NCBI RefSeq assembly: GCF_014646995.1
Contig: NZ_BMOI01000002.1
Coordinates: 60,486 to 124,485 of the forward strand
Length of the DNA stretch: 64,000 nucleotides
Source of the DNA: Curtobacterium luteum
GTDB lineage: Bacteria; Actinomycetota; Actinomycetes; Actinomycetales; Microbacteriaceae
Direction: 5' to 3'
Shown here: positions 31,208-39,173 of the stretch, piece after piece
Layout: each line of letters starts with the position of its first letter
How positions within the stretch are numbered: position 1 is the first letter of the stretch
The notes under the pieces: generated by a model
Told to the model about the DNA's origin: nothing
Seen by the model: only the letters and a program-made list of their open reading frames with translations
Databases searched by the model: none
Translations under genes and position numbers: made by a program

Positions 31208-32431
31208 GTGAGCACAACCGGACTGCGCCGCATGGCTCCACGCGACCCCGCCGAGGCGCACCGTGCGGCCAGCCCGCTCGAGCTCCTGTTCGACCTCGTC
31301 TTCGTCGTCGCGGTCGGGTTCGCGGCGACGAACCTCCACGAGATCGAGACCGAGGGGCACGTCAGCTCGGCGATCGTCTCCTACGCCTTCGTCTTCTTCG
31401 CGATCTGGTGGGCGTGGATCAACTTCACCTGGTTCGCCACGTCGTTCGACACCGACGACTGGCTCTACCGCGTCACCACGTTCGTGCAGATGGGCGGTGT
31501 GCTCGTCCTCGCCGCCGGGGTCCGACCGCTCATGGTCGACGGCGACCCCGCGATCGTCGTCGTCGGGTACGTCGTGATGCGCCTGGCCTTGGTCGGGCAG
31601 TGGCTGCGCGCGGCCGCGTCGGCGCCGGGGTACCGCCGCACCGCGCTCCGCTACGCCGTCGGGATCGTCGTCGTCCAGGCGCTCTGGGTGCTCGCACTCG
31701 TACTCCCCGAGGCCGCGCTGCGCGGAGCGATCCCGGTACTGATCCTGCTCGAGGTGCTCGTGCCGCCCGTCGCCGAGCGGGGGTCGCGCACGACGCCGTG
31801 GCACACGCGGCACATCGCCGAGCGGTACTCCCTGTTCACGCTCATCGTCCTCGGCGAGGGGCTCGTGGCATCCGCGAGCGCGGTCATCGACGGCCTCGAG
31901 CACACCGACCACCTCGGCTCGCTCCTCGTGCTCGCGGCGGCCGGGCTCGTGATCGTCGCCGGGCTCTGGTGGATCTACTTCGCACGCGAGCAGCACGCCC
32001 GCATCCGGTCCCTGCCGAGCGCCCTGGTGTTCGGGTACGGCCACTACGTCGTGTTCGCGGCTGCCGGAGCGCTGCCGGCGGGCATCGAGGTCGCGGTGAG
32101 CGCCGACGCCGGCGAGGCCGACCTGTCGCACGTGACGGTGGCCGCGACGATCGCGGTGCCGGTGGCGCTCTTCGTCCTCGCGGTCTGGGCCCTCGCACTC
32201 CGTCCGTCGCTGTCGCTCGGCTGGAACGCCGTCGTCGTGGTGCTGGCCGCCGCCGTCGCCGTCGCCGCCTCGGTGGTCGTCCCCGCGGTGTCGCTCGTCG
32301 CCACGGCGGTGCTCGTGGCCGCGATCGTCGTCGTGCTCGAGGTCGCCGACCGCCGGCGACGGCTCCGGACCCGTGCTGGGTCCGGCCGGGCGGTCAGCCG
32401 ACGCGCGCGACCCGGACGTCGACCCGGCTGA
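31208..32431 (+). CDS. ltrA: Low temperature requirement protein A (LtrA) family membrane protein
   Basis: A 407-residue membrane protein with about 11 hydrophobic segments. SPLELLFDLVFVVAVGFAAT (about residues 22-41), WWAWINFTWFATSFDTDDWLY and HIAERYSLFTLIVLGEGLVA are the diagnostic LtrA blocks. The family was named from a Listeria cold-sensitive mutant and its activity is not known. The GTG start is plausible but lacks a strong ribosome site. The last 38 bp overlap, tail to tail, the gene at 32394-32702. Confidence 0.88.
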   Translation: MSTTGLRRMAPRDPAEAHRAASPLELLFDLVFVVAVGFAATNLHEIETEGHVSSAIVSYAFVFFAIWWAWINFTWFATSFDTDDWLYRVTTFVQMGGVLVLAAGVRPLMVDGDPAIVVVGYVVMRLALVGQWLRAAASAPGYRRTALRYAVGIVVVQALWVLALVLPEAALRGAIPVLILLEVLVPPVAERGSRTTPWHTRHIAERYSLFTLIVLGEGLVASASAVIDGLEHTDHLGSLLVLAAAGLVIVAGLWWIYFAREQHARIRSLPSALVFGYGHYVVFAAAGALPAGIEVAVSADAGEADLSHVTVAATIAVPVALFVLAVWALALRPSLSLGWNAVVVVLAAAVAVAASVVVPAVSLVATAVLVAAIVVVLEVADRRRRLRTRAGSGRAVSRRARPGRRPG

Positions 32432-32702
32432 GCACGAGTCCGTGCTCCGTCGCCACGGCGAGCGCGGCGACGTGGGCCTCGTGTGCGGTGGTGGGAGCCG
32501 GGCGGGAACCGTCGGTGCCGATGACGACGCGGAGGACGTCACCGTCCAGGACGACCCGGCTCGGTGCGGTCCGGGCGGCCAGGCTCTTGACGGCGGACAC
32601 GGTGCTGCCGAGGGTGGGCCGGGCTCGGTAGAGCTCGGCGACCCCGGGGACGGCGAGCACCGCGGTCTCGACGGCGGTCAGGGTCTCGTCCGGGGTGCTC
32701 AT
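32394..32702 (-). CDS. Small Asp23/Gls24-like protein, 102 residues
   Basis: Conserved-looking small protein at the end of the sigma/Asp23 operon. The pattern TAVETAVLAVPGVAELYRA followed by VVLDGDVLRVVIGTDG and a C-terminal beta strand LVLSRVDVRVARV resembles half of an Asp23/Gls24 domain, but I would not assign it firmly. The ATG overlaps the preceding stop by 4 bp (ATGA). Its 3' end overlaps ltrA by 38 bp in the opposite direction. Confidence 0.7.
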   Translation of the reverse strand: MSTPDETLTAVETAVLAVPGVAELYRARPTLGSTVSAVKSLAARTAPSRVVLDGDVLRVVIGTDGSRPAPTTAHEAHVAALAVATEHGLVLSRVDVRVARVG

Positions 32703-33367
32703 GCGCCTGCCTCCTCGTCGTCGCTGCCGTGGCTGGTTCCGTCATCAGCGGGACGGTCGTCCGCGGGCTCGTCGTCGGTGCGCGGCACGAGGTCGCGCAC
32801 GACGACGTCGACCGAGTCGACCACGAGGTCGGTCTGGTCAGCGAGCACCGCCGCCACGGTCTCCCGGACCTCCGACGCCACGGTCCGGATCGTCGCTCCG
32901 GCGCGGACGGCGATCTCGACGACGACCCGCACGGGCGCCCCGAGCTCGGTGACGTCGCCCTCGAGCGTGCACCGGGCGATGAGGGCGTCGGACACGCCGT
33001 CGCCGGCACTCCGGACGAGCGACCGGATCGCACCCTCGGTCATCACCGGTCGTTCGGTCGGCGCGGCCGGACGCAGGGGGACGTCCCGCCCCGCCCGCGC
33101 CTCGAGCGAGATGTTGGCGAGCACACCGCTCACCCACGACTCGTCCGCCGGGGCCTCCTGCTCGGCTGCGGCCTCGAGCGAGCCGAGGGACGACTGCCGG
33201 AGCCGGACGATCGCCGCGAGCGCGTTCTGGCACGCCGGTGAGTCGTCGATGGACGGGTCCGCGGGCTGCATGCCCGCGTCGAGGTAGTCGGCCAGCTCGT
33301 CGATCGAGTGGCCGTCGAGGTCGTCGGGTTCGAGGGAGTCGAGCCGGACGTGCTCGGGATCGGTCAT
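32699..33367 (-). CDS. Asp23/Gls24 family envelope-stress protein with an anti-sigma-like N-terminal region
   Basis: A 222-residue protein. Residues about 120-200 (MTEGAIRSLVRSAGDGVSDA, PVRVVVEIAVRAGATIRTVA, VDSVDVVVRDLVP) match the Asp23/Gls24 domain, first known from alkaline-shock and envelope-stress proteins. The first 75 residues (HSIDELADYLDAGMQPADPS, CQNALAAIVRLRQ) resemble the helical N terminus of anti-sigma factors, but without their zinc-binding HxxxC. ATG 33367 overlaps the stop of the sigma gene (ATGA), as sigma/anti-sigma pairs often do; the GGAGG at 33377-33381 favours this ATG over the one six bases upstream. It may therefore bind the sigma factor. Confidence 0.8.
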   Translation of the reverse strand: MTDPEHVRLDSLEPDDLDGHSIDELADYLDAGMQPADPSIDDSPACQNALAAIVRLRQSSLGSLEAAAEQEAPADESWVSGVLANISLEARAGRDVPLRPAAPTERPVMTEGAIRSLVRSAGDGVSDALIARCTLEGDVTELGAPVRVVVEIAVRAGATIRTVASEVRETVAAVLADQTDLVVDSVDVVVRDLVPRTDDEPADDRPADDGTSHGSDDEEAGA

Positions 33368-33918
33368 CGCCATCCCTCCATGAGACGGATCATGTTCTTG
33401 CGGGCGCGCGAGAGGAGCCCGCGGACGGTCGAGACGGGGAGGTCGAGCTCCTCGGCGATCTGGTCGTAGGAGTACTCGAGCACCTCCTTCATCACCCAGC
33501 ACCGGCGCTGCGCCTCGGGGAGTTCGCCGAGCGCGGTCTCGACGGCTTCCTCGCGCGAGCGGGCCTCGGCGACACGCTCCGGAGCATCGTCGGACGGGGC
33601 CTCGACCTCGATCTCGGTGACGTCGTCGTGGAAGCGACGGGCCCGGATGCGGTCGATGCACTTCCGACTGAGGATGCGCATGAGCCACGACTTGACCTTG
33701 CTCTGGTCCTCGAGCCGGTCGAGCCGGTCCCAGGCGGTGATGAAGGTCTCCTGCACGACGTCGTCGAGCTCGTCGGTCGAGCCGAGCGTCCGGCGCGCGT
33801 AGGCGCGCAGCAGCGGGGTGTACCGGCGGATGAGGACCTCGAACGCCCGGACGTCGCCGTCCGACGACCGGCCGGCGAGGACGGCGTCGTCGAGGTCGGT
33901 GAGGAGCTGGTGGGGCAC
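33364..33918 (-). CDS. ECF-type RNA polymerase sigma factor
   Basis: A 184-residue sigma-70 family factor with only regions 2 and 4. Region 2 (about residues 25-95): FEVLIRRYTPLLRAYARRTL, DELDDVVQETFITAWDRLDR, SWLMRILSRKCIDRIRARR. Region 4 (about 130-180): LPEAQRRCWVMKEVLEYSYD, QIAEELDLPVSTVRGLLSRA. It heads a translationally coupled set with the Asp23 proteins, so it probably drives an envelope or alkaline stress response. The GTG at 33918 is the best start. A 50-codon gene sits 56 bp upstream on the same strand. Confidence 0.95.
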   Translation of the reverse strand: MPHQLLTDLDDAVLAGRSSDGDVRAFEVLIRRYTPLLRAYARRTLGSTDELDDVVQETFITAWDRLDRLEDQSKVKSWLMRILSRKCIDRIRARRFHDDVTEIEVEAPSDDAPERVAEARSREEAVETALGELPEAQRRCWVMKEVLEYSYDQIAEELDLPVSTVRGLLSRARKNMIRLMEGWR

Positions 33919-33974
33919 GTGTTCCTTCTACCGGGACCGGGTGAGGTCTTCCTGAGCACGGGAGCGACGACCGG

Positions 33975-34127
33975 TCACCGTGCACCCGCGCGGCGTGCGT
34001 GGGCAGTGGTCACCCGGAACGGTCCGACGGGTCGTGCGGCGAGCGCGCGGACCCGGGCCTGCGCGAGCAGGTGCTGCCGGACCGGGTGGCGCTGCGAGCC
34101 GGGTCGGTCGTTCGTGGTGTCGGTCAT
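33975..34127 (-). CDS. Small basic protein, 50 residues
   Basis: A short frame from ATG 34127 to TGA 33975, preceded by GAGGAGG at an ideal distance (CGAGGAGGAACGACC). The product begins MTDTTNDRPGSQRHPVRQHL and ends RAGAR; it is rich in Arg and lacks hydrophobic segments. It lies directly upstream of the sigma gene on the same strand and may be its leader gene. The strong ribosome site is the main evidence. I recognise no family. Confidence 0.55.
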   Translation of the reverse strand: MTDTTNDRPGSQRHPVRQHLLAQARVRALAARPVGPFRVTTAHARRAGAR

Positions 34128-34244
34128 GGTCGTTCCTCCTCGGCCGCGGTGACGGCCTCCACCGATGGGACGGGCCGGGACGCCGGTTCGTCACACCCGG
34201 ATCCGGACTCCGCACGGAGGGCATCCGTGCGGCATGCTGGTGCG

Positions 34245-34874
34245 GTGCCCCTCGTGACCGCCGTCTGCCGCGTGGCGCGGCTCCTGCCCGACTCCGGCAC
34301 GATCGGGGTCACCGCCATCGACAAGCGTCCGGTCGACGGCCCGGTGCGGGTCCGGCCCCTCGGACTCCGCGCCGACGTGCAGGCCGACCGGAAGCACCAC
34401 GGCGGCGAGGACCAGGCCGTGTACGCCTACGCCGACGAGGACGCCACGCACTTCGCCGGGCTGCTCGATCGCGAGGTGCCGCCGGGGCTGTTCGGCGAGA
34501 ACCTCCGGACGAGCGGGATCGACGTCACCGGGGCTGTGACCGGGGAGCGATGGCGGATCGGTGCCGAGCTCGTGCTCGAGGTCACGATCCCCCGGATCCC
34601 CTGCGGGACCTTCGCCCGTCGGATGCGCGAGGACAAGTGGGTCCGACGGTTCACCGAGGAGGGGCGTCCCGGTGCCTACCTGCGGGTGGTGAAGTCCGGC
34701 TCGGTGGCGAGCGGTGACGCGGTCGAGGTGATCGACCGCCCGGCCCACGGGGTGACGATCGGCGAACTGTTCGCCGGCGTCACGGCCGAGCGCGCGCAGG
34801 CGGTCGTGGACGCTGGACGACCCGTGCCGCCGAAGGTGCAGGTCCTGCTCGGGAAGGCCCTCGCGCGCGGCTGA
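34245..34874 (+). CDS. MOSC domain protein (YiiM-like)
   Basis: A 209-residue sulfur-carrier-type domain protein, related to the C-terminal domain of molybdenum cofactor sulfurase. VRPLGLRADVQADRKHHGGE (about residues 42-61), GLFGENLRTSGIDV, GAELVLEVTIPRIPCGTFAR (the conserved cysteine near residue 124) and GRPGAYLRVVKSGSVASGD are the YiiM-family blocks. E. coli YiiM is linked to resistance to N-hydroxylated base analogues through molybdoenzymes. Start chosen at GTG 34245; GTG 34254 is the alternative. Confidence 0.9.
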   Translation: MPLVTAVCRVARLLPDSGTIGVTAIDKRPVDGPVRVRPLGLRADVQADRKHHGGEDQAVYAYADEDATHFAGLLDREVPPGLFGENLRTSGIDVTGAVTGERWRIGAELVLEVTIPRIPCGTFARRMREDKWVRRFTEEGRPGAYLRVVKSGSVASGDAVEVIDRPAHGVTIGELFAGVTAERAQAVVDAGRPVPPKVQVLLGKALARG

Positions 34875-34904
34875 GCCGTGGGCCGTGCGGGCCCCGGCGG
34901 TCGG

Positions 34905-35288
34905 TCAGTCCGGCAGCGTCCGCCGGACCGGGTCGATCGGCCGCTTCGCACGGGGCAGCCCCGCGACGACCAGGTCGTAGGCGTTCGCCACGAGGTCCTC
35001 GACGAGGGTCTCGTCGAGGCCGTCGCCGGGCGACAGGGTGATCCAGTGCCGCTTGTCCATGTGCCAGCCCGGTGTCACCTCCGCCAGGTCGCGGACGAGC
35101 GCGGCCCCGTGCGGTGGAGCGCACTTGAGGTTGACGATCGGGACCCCGCGGAGCTCGGACGTCATGACGAACATCTTGCCGACGACCTTGTAGACGAACG
35201 TGCCCTCGCCGAAGGGCTGGGTCTCCTGGACCGCGGGCAGGCCCATCGCGGTCTGCGCGGCGATCTCGTGCAGGGCAGCTCCGTCCAT
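34905..35288 (-). CDS. MmcQ/YjbR family protein
   Basis: A 127-residue protein of the YjbR (double-wing) family. PAVQETQPFGEGTFVYKVVG (about residues 19-38), MFVMTSELRGVPIVNLKCAP and the block GWHMDKRHWITLSPGDGLDE (about 72-91) are diagnostic. Members are called DNA-binding on structural grounds only. ATG 35288 is clear. It is convergent with the MOSC gene. Confidence 0.9.
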   Translation of the reverse strand: MDGAALHEIAAQTAMGLPAVQETQPFGEGTFVYKVVGKMFVMTSELRGVPIVNLKCAPPHGAALVRDLAEVTPGWHMDKRHWITLSPGDGLDETLVEDLVANAYDLVVAGLPRAKRPIDPVRRTLPD

Positions 35289-35361
35289 GCCACCAGCATG
35301 CCCGAACCGGCACCCCGATCGGGGGCATGAGAGATCCTCGCAGTGGGCCTAGGCTGAGCGG

Positions 35362-35661
35362 GTGCACATCACCCGAACCCTCAGCATCGCCGCAGCGAGC
35401 GTCGTCCTCGCTGCCACCGCCGTCGTCGGCGGCGCCTCGACCGCCCAGGCAGCCCCCACCGTCTACAAGAACTGCGACGCCGTGCACCGCGTGTACTCCG
35501 GCGGCATCGCGAAGAAGTCCGTCACCAGGAACAAGGTGATCTCCGGCGGCAAGGTGACCTACCGAGCGCTCAAGGGCACCGTCAAGAAGGACGACAAGCT
35601 CTACGCGGCGAACAAGAAGCTCGACCGCGACGCCGACGGCATCGCCTGCGAGAAGAGCTGA
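35362..35661 (+). CDS. Secreted Excalibur calcium-binding domain protein
   Basis: A 99-residue exported protein. TLSIAAASVVLAATAVVGGA and cleavage after STAQAA give a mature protein starting near residue 31. TVYKNCDAVHRVYSGGIAKK (about 33-52) and the C-terminal LDRDADGIACEKS (D-x-D-x-D-G-x-x-C-E) are the Excalibur domain with its EF-hand-like calcium loop and a Cys pair. Function outside calcium binding is unknown. The GTG start is supported by the signal peptide. Confidence 0.92.
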   Translation: MHITRTLSIAAASVVLAATAVVGGASTAQAAPTVYKNCDAVHRVYSGGIAKKSVTRNKVISGGKVTYRALKGTVKKDDKLYAANKKLDRDADGIACEKS

Positions 35662-35685
35662 CCCGACCACACGCCGGAGGGGGCC

Positions 35686-35704
35686 GGCGCGCACGGAGCG
35701 CGCC
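35686..35704. terminator. Hairpin between convergent genes
   Basis: GGCGCGC-acgga-GCGCGCC, a perfect 7-bp stem 24 bp after the Excalibur gene and followed by CGTGCCTCCCGTCC, a copy of the dispersed repeat core. It lies before the cysE 3' end. Confidence 0.5.
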
Positions 35705-35756
35705 GTGCCTCCCGTCCGGAACCGCGACCGGAGGTCGCTGAGGGGACGGCGGGACG

Positions 35757-36341
35757 TCAGAGCGGCGGGACGCCCTCGTGGCCCGAGCGCGGACGGGCCG
35801 TACCGGCGACGCCGGTGACCACCGACCGCGGCGGCACGTCCTTCGTGACGACCGTGTTCGCGCCGACGACGGAGTCGGCGCCGATCGTGATCGCGCCGAT
35901 CAGGGACGACCCCGCACCGAGCACCACGCGGTCCCCCACCCGCGGGTGCCGCCGAGCGCCGGGGCCGTGCTCGCCGCCGCGCCCGCCGAGGGTCACGCCG
36001 TGGAACACCACCACGTCGTCACCGACCACCGCGGTCTCGCCGATCACGACGCCCATGCCGTGGTCGATGAAGAACCGGCGGCCGATCCGCGCGCCGGGGT
36101 GGATCTCGATCCCCGTGACCGAGCGCGCGACCTGCCCGATCACCCGTGCCGCGAACCGCGCCCCGGGCAGGCCACGGGCGAGCCACAGCCGGTGGGTCAG
36201 CCGGTAGGTCCAGATCGCGTGCAGGCCGGAGTACACGATCGCGTTCTCGAGGTCGCCCCGTGCTGCGGGGTCCCCGCGGCGTGCTGCGGCCAGGTCCTCC
36301 CGGACGGTCCGCAGCACGCCGCGACGTGGAGCTGGGCTCAC
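35757..36341 (-). CDS. cysE: Serine O-acetyltransferase
   Basis: Left-handed beta-helix acyltransferase of 194 residues, making O-acetylserine from serine and acetyl-CoA. Blocks: [20 protein letters not shown] (about residues 33-52), [20 protein letters not shown] (about 78-97), [20 protein letters not shown] and the hexapeptide repeats to [12 protein letters not shown]. It is the short EpsC/CysE type. GTG 36341 overlaps the cysK stop (GTGA), so the two cysteine-synthesis steps are co-translated. Confidence 0.96.
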   Translation of the reverse strand: MSPAPRRGVLRTVREDLAAARRGDPAARGDLENAIVYSGLHAIWTYRLTHRLWLARGLPGARFAARVIGQVARSVTGIEIHPGARIGRRFFIDHGMGVVIGETAVVGDDVVVFHGVTLGGRGGEHGPGARRHPRVGDRVVLGAGSSLIGAITIGADSVVGANTVVTKDVPPRSVVTGVAGTARPRSGHEGVPPL

Positions 36342-37276
36342 GCAGTGAGTCCCTCGAAGAGCACGGTCGACAGGTAGCGCTCACCGGTGTCGCAGACGAT
36401 CGCGACGATGCGCTTGCCGGCGTTCTCCGGGCGTGCGGCGACCTCGATCGCGGCGTGGATGATCGCGCCGGAGGAGATGCCCGACAGGATGCCCTCCTGC
36501 GTCCCGAGGTCGCGGGCCACGCGCAGCGCGTCCTCGAGCTCGACGTCGAAGACCTCGTCGATGACGCTCTGGTCGAGGACCTCGGGCACGAAGTTCGCGC
36601 CGATGCCCTGGATCTTGTGCGGCCCGGCCTTGCCCTCGGTGAGCAGCGGCGAGTCCTTCGGCTCGACGGCGATGACCTGCACGCCGGGCACGCGCTCCTT
36701 GAGCACCTGGCCGACGCCGGTGATCGTGCCGCCGGTGCCGACGCCCGCGATGAACGCGTCGACGTGGCCCTCGGTGTCGCGCAGGATCTCCTCGGCGGTG
36801 GTCTTCCGGTGGATCGCAGCGTTCGCGGGGGTCTCGAACTGGTGCGCGAGGATCGCACCCGGGGTCTCCGCGACGATCTGCTCGGCCCGGGACACCGCAC
36901 CCTTCATGCCCTCGGGGCCCGGGGTCAGGACGACCTCGGCACCGTAGGCGCGGATCAGCGCACGCCGCTCGACGCTCATCGTCTCGGGCATCGTGATGAC
37001 GACCCGGTAGCCGCGGGCCGCGCCGACCAGGGCGAGCGCGATGCCGGTGTTGCCGGACGAGCCCTCGACGATGGTCCCGCCGGCCTGGAGCTCGCCGGAC
37101 TCCTCGGCCGCGTCGACGATCGCGACGCCGAGGCGGTCCTTGACGCTGGCGCCGGGGTTGTAGAACTCGAGCTTCGCGAGGATCTCGGCGCTGCCCTCGC
37201 GCGGGAGTCGGTTCAGCCGGACGAGCGGGGTGTTCCCGAACGCCTGGGAGATGTTGTCGTGGATGGTGCCGCTCAT
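36338..37276 (-). CDS. cysK: Cysteine synthase A (O-acetylserine sulfhydrylase)
   Basis: PLP enzyme of 312 residues making cysteine from O-acetylserine and sulfide. The Schiff-base lysine is in [13 protein letters not shown] (about residue 45), the substrate loop in [14 protein letters not shown] (about 70-83), the phosphate-binding loop in [13 protein letters not shown] (about 178-190), and the C-terminal [12 protein letters not shown] is typical. ATG 37276 follows GAAGGAACGG. Upstream, within about 90-210 bp, is an array of four near-identical repeats that could affect its promoter. Confidence 0.97.
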   Translation of the reverse strand: MSGTIHDNISQAFGNTPLVRLNRLPREGSAEILAKLEFYNPGASVKDRLGVAIVDAAEESGELQAGGTIVEGSSGNTGIALALVGAARGYRVVITMPETMSVERRALIRAYGAEVVLTPGPEGMKGAVSRAEQIVAETPGAILAHQFETPANAAIHRKTTAEEILRDTEGHVDAFIAGVGTGGTITGVGQVLKERVPGVQVIAVEPKDSPLLTEGKAGPHKIQGIGANFVPEVLDQSVIDEVFDVELEDALRVARDLGTQEGILSGISSGAIIHAAIEVAARPENAGKRIVAIVCDTGERYLSTVLFEGLTA

Positions 37277-37366
37277 CTGGTCCGTTCCTTCGGGTCAGGT
37301 CGCGCCGCCTGCACTGGAGGCGCGGGTCGCTGCGGGTGCGCTGCGATCCTACCGAGCGGGGCCGGG

Positions 37367-37485
37367 CGTCCTCCGTTCCGTGACGCACGGGGCCGGGCGT
37401 CCTCCGTTCCGTGATGCGCGGCCAGCGCACGGGCGTCCTCCGTTCCGTGACGGGCGGGCAGCGCACGGCCGTCCTCCGTTCCGTG
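37367..37485. repeat. Four tandem copies of a CGTCCTCCGTTCCGTG repeat upstream of cysK
   Basis: The 16-mer CGTCCTCCGTTCCGTG is exact at 37367, 37398, 37434 and 37470 (spacings 31, 36, 36). The later copies also share the linker GGGCGG[G/T]CAGCGCAC. The array lies between the cysK start and the dipeptidase stop, both on the minus strand. Confidence 0.9.
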
Positions 37486-37493
37486 GTGGGCGG

Positions 37494-38516
37494 TCAGCGC
37501 ACGAGCGTCCGCTCGAACGCGTCGTCCGTCGCCTCGAGCACCCGCAGCACGTTCCCGCCCGCCAGTGCCGCGAGCTCGTGGTCCTGCCAGCCGCGGCGAG
37601 CGAGCTCGGCGGCGAGCACCGGGTAGCGGGAGACGTCCCGCAGGTCCGGCGGCAGCACCGGCGTGCCGTCGTAGTCCCCGCCGATCCCGACGTGCGCCAC
37701 CCCGGCGACCTCGCGGGCGTGCTCGACGTGGTCCGCGACCTCGGCGACCGTGACGAGCGGCGCCTCCCCCGCCGACCCGGCGGCCTCCCACTCGGCGTAC
37801 GCCCGCGACACGAACGCCGGCACGAAGGTGATCATCAGGACGCCGCCGTTGCCGGGCAGCCGCTCGAGCACGTCGTCCGGCACGTTCCGCGGGTGGTCGT
37901 TCACGGCGGTGGTCGACGAGTGGCTGAAGACGACGGGTCGCGTCGCGACGTCGAGCGTGTCCCGCATCGTCGTCGGGGCCGTGTGCGACAGGTCCACCAG
38001 CATCCCGATCCGTTCCATCTCCGCCACGACCTCCCGACCGCGGTCGGTGAGGCCGCCGTGCGGGTGCGACCCGGTCGCGGAGTCGGCCCACGGGGTGTCG
38101 TCGTTGTGTGTGAGGGTCATGTACCGCACGCCGAGCCGGGCGAAGGTGCGCAGGACGGCGAGGTCGTCGCCGATCGAGTGCCCGCCCTCGGCGCCGAGGA
38201 GCGACGCGATTCGCCCGTCGTCGACCGCTGCGCGCACGTCGGCGGCGGTGCGGGCGATCCGGAAGGTCTCCGGGTACCGCTCGACGATCCGCAGGGCGAC
38301 GTCGATCTGCTGCAGCGTGGTGCGGACCGGGTCCGGGTCGGAGCACGGCACGAACACCGACCAGAACTGCCCGACGACCCCGCCGGCGCGGAGCTTCGGG
38401 ACGTCGGTGTGGAGCGACCCCTGCTCCGAGTCGATGCCCTCCACCCCGGAGCCGTGGGAGTCGCGGCGTTCCCAGGGCAGGTCGTTGTGGCCGTCGATCA
38501 CGCGGAACGCAGTCAT
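37494..38516 (-). CDS. Membrane dipeptidase family (peptidase M19) hydrolase
   Basis: Zn-dependent amidohydrolase-fold dipeptidase, 340 residues. VIDGHNDLPWERR (about residues 6-18) supplies HxD; LLGAEGGHSIGDDL (about 108-121) has the bridging Glu; MLVDLSHTAPTTM (about 171-183) and RPVVFSHSSTTAVNDHPRNV have the two later histidines; HVGIGGDYDGT (about 272-282) has the final Asp region. No signal peptide is visible, so it is likely cytosolic. Substrates range from dipeptides, including D-residues, to beta-lactams in related renal dipeptidases. Confidence 0.94.
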   Translation of the reverse strand: MTAFRVIDGHNDLPWERRDSHGSGVEGIDSEQGSLHTDVPKLRAGGVVGQFWSVFVPCSDPDPVRTTLQQIDVALRIVERYPETFRIARTAADVRAAVDDGRIASLLGAEGGHSIGDDLAVLRTFARLGVRYMTLTHNDDTPWADSATGSHPHGGLTDRGREVVAEMERIGMLVDLSHTAPTTMRDTLDVATRPVVFSHSSTTAVNDHPRNVPDDVLERLPGNGGVLMITFVPAFVSRAYAEWEAAGSAGEAPLVTVAEVADHVEHAREVAGVAHVGIGGDYDGTPVLPPDLRDVSRYPVLAAELARRGWQDHELAALAGGNVLRVLEATDDAFERTLVR

Positions 38517-38582
38517 GCGGCGACGGTAGCGTACCCGCCCGGCCTTCTCGTGCCGGGATGTCGTCGTCGCTAGGCTCGGGCC

Positions 38583-39173
38583 GTGGACCCCGTGACGCTC
38601 CCGACCGACCGGCTCGTGCTCTCCGCCCCGGCGACGTCCGACGCCGAGGACGTCATCGCCTACGCGACCGACCCGGATGTCATCGCCTACACGCCCGTCC
38701 CGGCGCCGTACGGCCACGCCGAGGCCGTCGAGTGGCTGGGACGGTGCCGGACCGGCTGGGAGTCCGGGACCCGCCTCGCCTGGGCGATCCGTCGACGCGA
38801 GGACCCTCGTCTGCTCGGGACCGTCGAGCTCTTCCAGATCGCCGACGGCGCCGCCGAGGTCGGCTACGCCACGCACCCCGACGCCCGCGGCCACGGCTAC
38901 GTCACCGAGGCGGTCTCCGCGATCGTCGACTGGGCCTTCGCCACCCCGCCGCACGGCCTCGGCCTCGTCCGCGTGCAGTGGCGCGCGATCGCCACGAACC
39001 ACGCGTCCCTCGCCGTCGCCCGACGCGTCGGCATGTCGTACGAGGGCCTCCGCCGTTCGGGGGTGCTCCACCGCGGGCAGCGGCACGACGAGGCGCTCGC
39101 GGCGGTGCTGCGGGACGACGACCGATCGACGCCGCTCGGCTGGCCGGCGCCGACCGGTCGGCCCGACGCGTGA
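38583..39173 (+). CDS. GNAT N-acetyltransferase (RimJ/RimL type)
   Basis: A 196-residue acetyl-CoA-dependent transferase. TDRLVLSAPATSDAEDVIAY begins the fold; GTVELFQIADGAAEVGYATH and PDARGHGYVTEAVSAIVDWA (about residues 98-117) contain the acetyl-CoA loop R-G-x-G-Y; ATNHASLAVARRVGMSYEGL matches the RimJ-type C-terminal block. Target, protein N terminus or small molecule, is unknown. GTG 38583 is the start and the stop overlaps the SRPBCC gene by 4 bp. Confidence 0.92.
   Translation: MDPVTLPTDRLVLSAPATSDAEDVIAYATDPDVIAYTPVPAPYGHAEAVEWLGRCRTGWESGTRLAWAIRRREDPRLLGTVELFQIADGAAEVGYATHPDARGHGYVTEAVSAIVDWAFATPPHGLGLVRVQWRAIATNHASLAVARRVGMSYEGLRRSGVLHRGQRHDEALAAVLRDDDRSTPLGWPAPTGRPDA

Noticed and set aside
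33928..34224. 98-codon minus-strand frame overlapping the small 50-residue gene
   Set aside because: It is in another frame with Arg/Pro-rich translation; the 50-codon frame has the strong ribosome site.
37367..37485. Possible CRISPR array
   Set aside because: Repeats are 16 bp with spacers that are themselves similar and short; there are no cas genes.
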